This document shows, in pieces, positions 7,964 through 17,600 of a stretch of DNA of 22,031 nucleotides. Made by a program: the position numbers and the translations under genes. Under the pieces are notes generated by a model. That model saw only the letters and a list, made by a program, of their open reading frames with translations, was not told the origin of the DNA and did no database searches. The DNA is from Phoronis ovalis (Eukaryota; Phoronida; Phoronidae): positions 1 to 22,031 of the forward strand of contig JAOXYB010093049.1 in assembly GCA_028565635.1 (NCBI GenBank). The letters run 5' to 3'. Position 1 is the stretch's first letter, and every line of letters begins with the position of its first letter.

Positions 7964-10900
7964 GTAAGTCACAACGTTTAACGTTCCAAGCGTTGCTAAT
8001 ATAATCGGCAACAAAAGGTATGGAATGCAACAAGTGCGTGAGAAACGAGTTCCAATATAGTTGCTGTTGTATAGGCATACTTAACAACGGCATAAAAACA
8101 TATACAGCCAAGTAAACACCATTTATATTTCTGAGGTAGAAAATAATATATTTTCGGTACGTCAATTTAAGAGTGTTTTGCTTGTTTTTCATTATATATA
8201 TTCCATTGCTTTATCTACAAGCTGATCTTTTATTTATCCACTCCATATCTTCCGTTTCCTGGACTATTTCCCTCTTTTTTATAAATTGTTTTAGTGCAAT
8301 TAAGCAATTCACATTGTACGCAATTATTAATTCGATCTCACTGTTTTACCAGGCGCTTTTAGCTAACTATGGTTAACTAGGTCGCTCGCACATGTTTTTG
8401 CGCGCAAGTTAAACCTAGTTAGTGAATGTACTATGTTTACAGAATATTCCAATGCAGACATGTCCGCAAGAGAAAGTGTCTTATCCGTGGGGCAACCAGT
8501 TAAGCACCCATTAGTCATGGACTCTATGCTCAGCCAAGTAAACACAGATGACAATTCAGAAACAGATTCTAAAGATTCAGGATCATATTCCGTGTGCAGT
8601 GACCCACAAGCCTGTTCTTATACCGGGCACGCTAGATTTGGTCAAGGCACATGTAAGAAACTCACAATGGAGTTTAATAAATATTGCACTCTGTATTCAA
8701 GAATGCCTGGCGATGATAATTTAGTTGTAAGTATTTTAATAATTTAATAATCAAATGGCAATGAATTGCTATGTATTGTTACGAGTTTCGGCATATAGCA
8801 TGATAAAATCTTAACAATAGATCACATTTTTTACACAAATATTAAAATTTTTTAAAAAATAAATCAACTTAACAAGTAATCATATTTTTATGGACACAAT
8901 TTTAAAAGGTATTTAAGGAACATATGGGTTTATGTATGCATCATACAAAATACTGTATGTATTATTGAAAATGGTTATACCAAAGAACATTAATTCTGCC
9001 GCTATAATACACGTTGCAATTTTTTTTTACCAGCTGCCTTAATGTTTTGAATAGTTTGTAAAGAGTACTTTAAATTAGCGTCATATACATTCACATGTAT
9101 ATTGTACCTACCCATAATGAATTACGATGATAAGTGAAAGTATGTATATTTCTGTTATTTCAGTATTGTGGGAAAGGTTGCATAAAGATAGTATATTGTG
9201 AAAGCTGTATGGAGTGTTGCATACTGATGAACCACTTCGTGACCAATAAAAAGCTAATCAGACAGGCTGTTACCACAGACATGCAAACATATTTGTTAGT
9301 ACATTTATTATAATAAATATAGCGGCGACAGCACACTCATTTTTAATTCACTTTATAAAATCAACCTTGTCAGAAGAATGAAATAAATTTGCTGTTCAGG
9401 TTTTCTTTAATGTAAAAAATCATTCATTCCAGATGAAATTCATGTATTTTAATTTAAAACTGAAATTTAGTAAATAAAAGGAGTACTCCTGTCATCTACC
9501 GACAAGCAGATCAATTCGAACAAAACAAACTTTCATAAATCTTGAGTCACGGCTTTGCAGATATCTATCAGAATTAAATTTAAACAAAACTATCAGCTTT
9601 TATTTTTTTTGATGATTTTGTTTTTAACGAAGCTAGTGTTTACGTCCAAGTATAATTACTGGGTAAATATGTGTAATTAAACTGTTCAATATCCTTATTA
9701 TGGGCCACTCACTTCCTGTTTACATAAAAAAAGAGAACACAAAACACATTATTCGATATTCAGAAAGTCCTGGACCAATTTCAACGAAATTGGACCAAAA
9801 TGTTTGCTAGGTTCAGGAGATTGAAATTTTTTAGGGGGAAAAATCTGAATTTGAATCCAAAATGGTTGCCATGTTAAAAACTTTGTGTTGGAAAAATATA
9901 TACCCTTCTTAGTCTTAGTCCTTTAACAAATCTCATTTATCCTTCAGAAACGTAAATTTTTAAATTAAAATAATACAGTGAATTAGCAGCTGATTTTTAT
10001 TCTTAGGGAACATTGTGTAGCTACGTCATTTTTTTTTGACGTGATTCAAATGTCGTTCCAGGAATATACCAGAATGTGCCGTTGAATGGAAAGAAATGGA
10101 TTACAGTAGTAAACACCACCCTCGATTGAGACAATTTGTGGCCAAATTTGACACAGATAAAGATATGTTTGAATATAATATTTGGTTGTCAAAAGTAAGT
10201 GGATATTATAAGTGGGCATTATCAGTGTTAATTTCTTTAGATCACTTTAAAGTACTGTTGTGCAATATATGTTTATCTAATATCAACATGTTTTTTAAAA
10301 ATGTGGATTTTGCTTAAGAATGAGTATAATACATCGTATGCATATCTTTAGACATAACATTCTATATTCTATAAAGATAATATATAAAAGTAATACTCTA
10401 ATGAAGAACGCTAAAATTTAGACTAAGGTCTACGCAACGCCTACGTATCCCTGGAAAATATTGTATGTAATTTTTAACATTTAGTCGGAGTTTAAACATT
10501 TTATTAGCGTGAGTGATATACTTCCTAACGAGATTTCAACTTCCATGACTTTTTGATTGTGACAATTGACCCTAGTGAGTATCAGTCCCGTAAGAAAACG
10601 AAGTATTATCACATGTAGGTAGCACTACTTGGTGCGCAGGATTCCAATTTGATTTTTATGTATGACCATTATAAACAACAGAATGAATGTTCACAGGTAA
10701 ATGCAAGAAAGTAGTACATATTGTACTTTAGTCGATGAATAAAGGAAATATTATCAAATGACAAATATATGATTGTTCTTGTCCATGTGAAGCAATCCGG
10801 GGGGATTCAAATAAAATGTGCGTAATCATGCTTAATGGCCTAACAAACGCCTCTAAACAACAGGTAAATAAATGTTTAAAACATTTACCCTAAGCAAGAC

Positions 10901-11272
10901 CTATGCCGCAGTTGGTACACTATTCAAGACTGACATTTTCGTAAAACAAAAGAAAAACAGGACTCACACAGCGAGAAGCAATTTTGAATGCTTACCGTCG
11001 CCATTGGACAATTATAACGTACTTGTGCTTGTAACACAAAGATTCTCCATAAAATGTATTTCTGAAATTTGGCTAGGAATCATATACCATTCACGCTGAA
11101 TGTACTTGTTTTACGTTACAAATATAAAGGCAAGATTTTATATCGATCCTTACAGAGTATGTATCTAGCCAATAAGAATAAGACAAGGAGTTTAAGTGCC
11201 GCCAAGATGTTTGATGGTCCAGAAAGAAGTTTTGAATCGTTTGATGACAGTAATTTAAATTCACTGTATTAA
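7213..11272 (+). CDS. Gene B: unrecognised membrane protein with Cys-rich segment, five exons
   Basis: I do not recognise this protein. Coding exons: 7213-7963, 8443-8726, 9164-9294, 10062-10194, 11156-11272. Every border has GT and AG, all phases agree, and the total of 1,416 nt gives 471 codons plus TAA. The N-terminal half has hydrophobic segments at about residues 8-25, 92-113, 138-151 and a strong one at 167-193, so it is probably an integral membrane protein. After 193 comes a basic stretch, then an acidic Ser-rich linker (about 276-300). A cysteine-rich segment follows (C302, C308, C321, C332, C347, C351, C357, C360, C363, C364) that could bind metal or form disulphides. The C-terminal 80 residues are charged. 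ATG 7213 is the first in frame after a stop at 7153. A poly(A) signal lies 122 bases past the stop codon. Family and function are unknown. Confidence 0.75.
7964..8442 (+). other. Gene B intron 1, noncoding
   Basis: 479-nt intron. It contains a stem of eight exact pairs (AACTAGGT 8375-8382 with ACCTAGTT 8413-8420) ending 22 bases before the acceptor. A hydrophobic open frame (8173-8376) here reflects T-rich intron sequence. Confidence 0.75.
8443..8726 (+). CDS. Gene B coding exon 2
   Basis: Acceptor CTATGTTTACAG, donor GTAAGT, phase 1 in and 0 out. It encodes a hydrophilic Asp/Ser-rich linker and the first four cysteines of the Cys-rich segment (C302, C308, C321, C332). An ATG at 8433 lies in the intron and is not the start. 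Confidence 0.8.
8727..9163 (+). other. Gene B intron 2, noncoding
   Basis: 437-nt AT-rich intron with consensus ends. Nothing further seen. Confidence 0.75.
9164..9294 (+). CDS. Gene B coding exon 3 (Cys cluster)
   Basis: Acceptor CTGTTATTTCAG and donor GTTAGT within a run that would reach TAA at 9313 if unspliced. It encodes six cysteines in 18 residues (YCGKGC...CESCMECC). The donor is the one that keeps frame with exon 4. Confidence 0.75.
9295..10061 (+). other. Gene B intron 3 with possible old interspersed repeat
   Basis: 767-nt intron. The stretch 9760-9875 (GTCCTGGACCAATTTCAACG, later CCAAAATGGTTGCCATG) resembles, from memory, a repeat family widespread in mollusc genomes. No second copy exists in this window, so this is unproven. 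Confidence 0.35.
10062..10194 (+). CDS. Gene B coding exon 4
   Basis: Acceptor GTCGTTCCAG and consensus donor GTAAGT, phase 2 in and 0 out. It encodes 44 charged and aromatic residues (HHPRLRQFVAKFDTDKDMF in the middle). No motif is recognised. Confidence 0.75.
10195..11155 (+). other. Gene B intron 4, noncoding
   Basis: 961-nt intron. Open frames at 10096-10317 (exon 4 read-through) and 10872-11099 show no protein-like features. No structured element seen. Confidence 0.65.
11156..11272 (+). CDS. Gene B terminal coding exon
   Basis: Acceptor CGATCCTTACAG, phase 0, with 38 codons and TAA. It encodes a basic then acidic tail (KNKTRSLSAAK, then FESFDDSNLNSLY). A weak internal donor (ACA/GTAATT at 11250) would instead splice in frame toward gene C. 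Confidence 0.65.
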   Translation, partial: SMYLANKNKTRSLSAAKMFDGPERSFESFDDSNLNSLY

Positions 11273-11394
11273 GTTTAATAGGGTTGGTTAGTCAGAAGTA
11301 ATTATCGAAAATCTGTAAAATTACTGCTATGATTCCACTCTACCAATATCTCGAAATTGCTCTTGAAAATTCTATTTTAATATAATTTGTATTC

Positions 11395-11400
11395 AATAAA
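11395..11400 (+). terminator. Poly(A) signal for gene B
   Basis: AATAAA 122 bases after the gene B stop codon, at a distance typical of a short 3' UTR. It supports 11272 as a genuine gene end and separates B from C in at least some transcripts. Confidence 0.55.
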
Positions 11401-11542
11401 ATTCCATTACTTGCATTATAAGAAGCTTTATCAGTTTACTGTGCATAATAATCTATTGTAAATATTTAAGTGTACGACGCAGTCTATAGTTGTAGAGCTG
11501 TTTTACGTAACAAATTGCAGTTCTGTTACAGAAAACCAACGA

Positions 11543-11633
11543 ATGTCGAACAGTTCTTGGTCTGGGATCAGAAAGACGAGCGATGACGAAATAGCAAGAC
11601 CAGATAATGAAGCACCTGATTTTCAAAATATCG
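11543..11633 (+). CDS. Gene C candidate first coding exon
   Basis: ATG at 11543 opens 30 codons (MSNSSWSGIRKTSDDEIARP...) ending at ATATCG/GTGAAT. Phase 1 matches the strong acceptor at 12082. The composition (Ser, Asp, Pro, Asn) resembles the downstream protein. Two acceptor-like AGs lie upstream (11520, 11531), so this could equally be an internal exon. Unspliced, the frame stops at 11639-11641. Confidence 0.45.
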
Positions 11634-14600
11634 GTGAATGAACAGCTGTTTATTTAGCTCAGACATGTACACCATAAAATTTTCATGCAAATATAAAATC
11701 GATCAAGGTTTTAAAATGAGCCATTATTTAATAATGATCTCAGCAGTTTTGGTGCTTTTAGCAGATCAAAATACATGTACATGTACAAACACAAAAAATA
11801 AATGTGCTACGGATCCCAAAACATGGGAGAAAATTAAGAGTTTTAACAGTCTCAGGTACTATGTTTGTATAGGTAGTGTCAACTTAGCTGGATGCAGTTA
11901 CGTATTTAAGGCATTCAATACAAGTTTGCTTAAGTTTTTTTTGCCAAGAAAAGTAATTTTGGCGTACACATGTAAGGGCTTGATATCGAACCATGTTTAC
12001 AGCTTTTATTCAGCTTTATGTTTAATTGATAATTTAAGTATAGAATACTGCATACATGTATATAATATTCCTTTTCCCGTAGATCAGACTTTCACCAATT
12101 GCAATGAGAAAGCAATAGAAAATAGCCAAGAACAATTATCGTTAACGAATACAATCAGCAATAATTCGAGAAATAAAATAGGAAATACGTTTTTTACTCA
12201 CTCGAAAGAAAAGGTACTTAAATACAACATGATCCATGGCAAGTTTTTAAACGATTCTAGTGAAGAGAGCGCGGGAAATTTCACGTATAATGCCACTCAT
12301 GAAAAAACGCAAATGCCCTTAGAATTTAGAAAATCTCAGACATCAAAACGAGACTGGCCTATTTCTAGAGGCAAGAGTGTAACTGATATTATAGTTTCCC
12401 AGCAAAAGTTGCATAATGACTTATCTGCAAGAAAGGATATTGAGAAAAGTGGCAGTAGAAGTTTTACAATATTAGATTCTGATTCTAATAAGGTATCTGG
12501 GACGACGTTTCACTTGCAGTCAGAGAATAAAGTTACATACCTGCAGTCAGAGAATATAGATTCAGTATTGCAGTCCGAGATTGAAGTTACAGAGCTGCTG
12601 CCAGATAATAAAGTTAATCAACAGAAATACGTTGTTGCAAATGGTAAAATCTCCGGTAATGTAACAGAAGTATTAAACACAAGGACACTTCACGACAAAA
12701 ATACACATATGCCGCCTTTGTTTTCACGTAATATACTAGAATATTTTGGTATTTCAAAACATAATAAAATTGTTTCTTCAGGTCATCAAGGAAGCATAAA
12801 TGAGCAAATAATGCCACGACAAAGGAATAAGAGTAACAAATATTCATTGTTTAGTTATTTTGGATTATCGGGACAACCTTCAGAAAAAAAGAAGTCAAAT
12901 TTAGAAAGAGAAGACGAATATTCATATTCGTCATCGGCGAGATTTTCACCAAATGTTTTGCCATATTTTGGAATAAAACAAGAAAATGTCTCAAAAAACG
13001 TATTGACGCCGGACCCTATGGAAACCGCTGTAACTGGTCCGGCGTGTGCACAAGAATATACAGACAGCAGTAATGAAGAAAGTTCGAACATGGAGTCAAT
13101 CGATTCATCAAGTGTGATAGTTGTAATACATGACGATGACTGGAAGGCAGTGGAAACATCAATTATCTTTGAACGTAATGACGACAATTCACATAATTCT
13201 AATGATAGTGGAACGAGCGACGACAAATTTCAGAATAGTGGCCATAGTGAAGATTCAAATACTAATGATTATAAAAAGAGCAATAAATTCAAAGATAATG
13301 TACAAATGAATGAGGATTCAGATCCCAATGACTATAAAGAGGGCAATGAGGAATCCGAAGAAAGTGATCAAAGTGAAGAATTAAATTCTACTGATTCTAT
13401 TGGTTCTAAGAAGAACAAGCTAGAAGAATTTTCAGAAAATGATCAAAGAGGTGATTACGATGAAGACTACATTCAGATTAATATTTGTCACCGATATGGG
13501 GAATATGGCGACGATCTTCAGCAACTCAAACCAAACGTGTCTTCGATACTGGACTTGCCTAAGGATGATAGTGCTTCGTGTTATCTAAATGTTTGCATAC
13601 CCGATAAAAACGAGGAAGTGTTATATGACGAATATCATGATAAAAATAAATGCGATTTACCACAGTGGAAACACACACATGGTAATTCGGATGATCCTTA
13701 TGAACGAAACCAACACTTTGTACGTACTAGTCAAAGCGTTCCATGCTGTACCGAGAGCCCATATAAATATACTGAGATAAACATGACATCCATCAGTGGA
13801 AATGATGATTCATTCTCGGATATAAACGAGTACAATGATGAGTACAGTGTCGACGTTGCCAGAAAGCAAATACTATCACGAACTACAGCTATTCCAGTAA
13901 AGCAAATAATTCGTGGTCCAAAGGTAATTGAATCTGATGTGAGTTTGTATTCCTATACGTACAAATCTGCAAGTACTTATTCTAGTGATGAATTTTCTTC
14001 TGGTAGCAATACTGAAGCAGATTCTGACAAAAACACCGACACCTGCACCGACGCAAATCTCGAAATTATGTTTATCGACACCGATGCAACGACAGAAATG
14101 CAGTCGAATTTGCGATCTTATACCTTATCACCAAGAGCGAAAAATCTTGATAATAATGTTCGTCAATATGATAGAGATTATAAATATCCAGATGTTGACG
14201 AAATAATGTTTGGTGAGGACACGAAAACGTATGAAGTAGCCAGTAATTATTTCAGTGTTGAACTTACTTCTGGTAGCAATACCGAAGATACAAATCAAGA
14301 AACCGACACCAGCACCGATGAAAATGCCGAAACGATATTTATCGACATTGATGAAACGACAGAAATACATGCTGGTCCAATAACGAACAAGTCACGTTAC
14401 AATTCCTTAACACTAAAAGCGAAAAACAGAGATAATATGGTTAGTCTATCTTATAGAGATTATCTTTATCCAGATGCTGACGAAATGATTCTTGATGATG
14501 ACACAAAAACGCATGGAATAGTAGAAAACAGACATGGGATAATAACAAGCGCTTATGAAGAAACAGACAATTATGAAACTGGTAGCTGCGAATCGGAAGA

Positions 14601-17600
14601 TACATTTGCCTCAAGAACAGACATGTATTTCCATGATAATATACAAAAAAAAGATGCGACAGAAACTATATCCGGTTTCCCTGAAATACGCAGAACACAG
14701 AAAGAAAGCACCCAAAACATGACACAACATTTTTCGTCTACCCAAAAAGTGAAAAGGAACACTCCGGAGTTTACGAAAGAAGATGTTACGGACGCTAAAT
14801 TAGTGTGGAAGAAAGATAATGAGTTAGCAACAAAGAGTGACACTGTTTTAAGTACAAAAGTCAAGCCAATCATAAGCAGAGAATGCGATACCGAAAAAAG
14901 GAAAATAGTTGGTGATTCTATAACTGGGAAGAGAAAAATATTCTCCAAAAGTAGCAAAACGTCATCCGAAGTATTTAGGATTTCTCAAAAATTCGAAGAA
15001 ATTAATAAATCCACGGACGATGCAAAAAGAAAGAATGAAAAATCATCACTTGCTCTTAAGGATACTGCTACAAAGAAAGCAATTAGTTCTATAGATTTTA
15101 TATCAAAGGATGTGAAAAACTTACATTCCGACATTGTCAAATCAGTAAATACAGAAAATGAAGGGCCAACTGTTAAAGATATGGTCTCATCACATGCTAG
15201 CAAGAAGACAATAACTGCTGAAGAACCAATACTAAATCATGTAAAAAGCGTGCCGCCGGACGAAAACTTGAAACATTCTAATATCACAATAAGCGGAAAA
15301 AATGAGAAGACGATAGACTCGCGAGCACCTGGTTTAAAACATGCAGATAGCAAACAGTCAGTGACTGCTAAAGATTTAATATTAAAGCACGTTAAAGACG
15401 AATTAAGGCAGCAACCAGATGTTACAAAAGAAATTTCAAGGATGGAAAGGCAATCAAAGTTGGGAATGATAGACAATTCTTCAGATATTGTATCTGAACA
15501 AAAGCAAGAACACATAAAAAGGCCAGTAACTTCTAAGGATTTAACATTAAACCATTTAAAAAATGTAAAGGCCAAACAGAGGCAACAATCTTATATTACC
15601 AAAATCATCAATAAAAAAGAACAGCCAGATTCTTCAGTTTTAAACGAAAAAAATATCCCTGGTTTAAAACATACTGATATCAAACAGCCAGCAACTGCTA
15701 AAGATTCAATATTAAAGAATGTTACAAACGTTAAAGACGAAGAGAGGGAGCAACCCAATGTTACAAAAGAAATTGTAGGAGAGGAAAGACAATATACTTT
15801 GGAAATGATAGACAATTCTTCAGTTATTATACCTGAAAAAAAGCAACAACACATAAAAAGACAAGTAACTGCTAAATATCTAATATTGAAGCATGTAAAA
15901 AACGTGAAGGCCGAAGACAGGCAACAATCTGATATTACGAAAGTTTTCAAAGAAAAAAAGCAGCCAATTTGTTCAGGTTTAAAAGAGACTGTCACAACTA
16001 TATCTAAACAAGAACAACAACATATTACGAAAAAGCCAGTATTTGACAAACATTTTGAGCAAAGTACTAATGACAAAACTCCGATGTATTTTGATACTAT
16101 GAAATCATTGAGAGTAGAAGAGCAGTCACATTCAGAAGTAGCAGACAAGAAATATCCAGAGTGTCCCTGTAAACGAAAGTCGTCTGAAGTATTGAGGATA
16201 GCTCAACAGTTTGAAAAACTAACTTCAGTATCATCGCTTACAAAAACATCAGATAGTAAATATATAGATAATGCAAAACGACAGACTAAGGAATCATTAA
16301 TTAGTTCGACAATGAACAGTAATATAATTAAAATATCCAGATCTGGTAATAGCTCAAAATTTGATGATAATAATCTACAATTTCGAGCAGGCAAAGAGTC
16401 AAATGTCACAACTGTTTCTTCCGTCCCATCACTAAAAGTAGAGGAAACTCGGTTGCAACTTCGAGCAGACGAGGGGTCAAGTATCACAAGTGCTCCATCA
16501 ATAAAATCGGATGACCCTCAGCTGCAACTTCGATCAGGTGAAGGGCCAAGAACAGATAAAGGATCGAATATCACAACTGTTGCTTCTACTTCATCGTTAA
16601 AATCTGACGATAGTGGTTTGCAACTTCGATCAGGTGAAGGGTCAAGTATCACGTCTGCTGCTTCTACTTCAGCACCAAAATCAGACGATAGCAGTATGCC
16701 TATTCGAACAGATACAGAGTCAAATATCACAACTATTTCTTCTACTTCATCGATGAAATCTGATGCTAGTCGTTTGCAATTTCGAGAAGATGAAAGATCA
16801 AATATCACAACTACTTCGTCCGTCACATCATTAAAATCTGATGATAGTCGTTTGCAACTTCGTTCAGGTGAAGGGTCAAGTGCTTCTACTTCAGCTCTGA
16901 AGTCAGACGACACCAGTATGCAGCTTGTTGTTGGTAAAGGGTCACATATCACAATTGCTTCTTCTGTTTCATCATTGAAATCTGATGAAAGTCATTTGCA
17001 AGATCATGCAGATGAAGGGTCACACATCACAACTGTTTCTTCCACTTCATCATTAAAATCTGACGATAGTCGTTTGCAAAATCAAATTGATGAAGTATTA
17101 TATATTACAACTGTTTCTTCTACTACATCATTTATATCTGATGACAGTCGTTTACAAAATCGAGCAGATGAAGAGTCAAGTATCAAAACTGTTTCTTCCA
17201 CTTCATCTTTAAAATCTGACGATATTCGTTCAAATATTACAAAATCTGATGACAGTCCACTGCAACTTCAAGCAGGTAAAATATCAAGTATCACAACTCT
17301 GGGTACAAAAGATCCACAAATTGTCATTGTTTTAAAAAAAGAAGCAGAAGAACCACTTCAAGGAAATGAAAGAAAAGCATCCGATGATGACATAAATAAG
17401 GCAGAAGAGATTCTTCTTTCATCTCCATTATCTAGTGTGGCTGTAAAGAAATCACAAGTCACTATCGATGCTTTAAAAACGGAAGAATCGCAGCAGGAAA
17501 AGGACAGGAAGATATCTGATGATATCAGTGAAATAATTAAAAATGAAAAATATCATTTTACACTAAAAGACGTGGACGGTAAAATGATTAAACATGAATC

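Noticed and set aside
8173-8376. Hydrophobic plus-strand ORF that looks like membrane segments
   Set aside because: T-rich sequence within gene B intron 1 gives Phe/Leu/Ile codons. It is not joined to any exon by good splice sites.
10872-11099. 75-codon plus-strand ORF in gene B intron 4
   Set aside because: No acceptor with correct phase and no convincing donor. The frame of gene B continues properly at 11156 without it.
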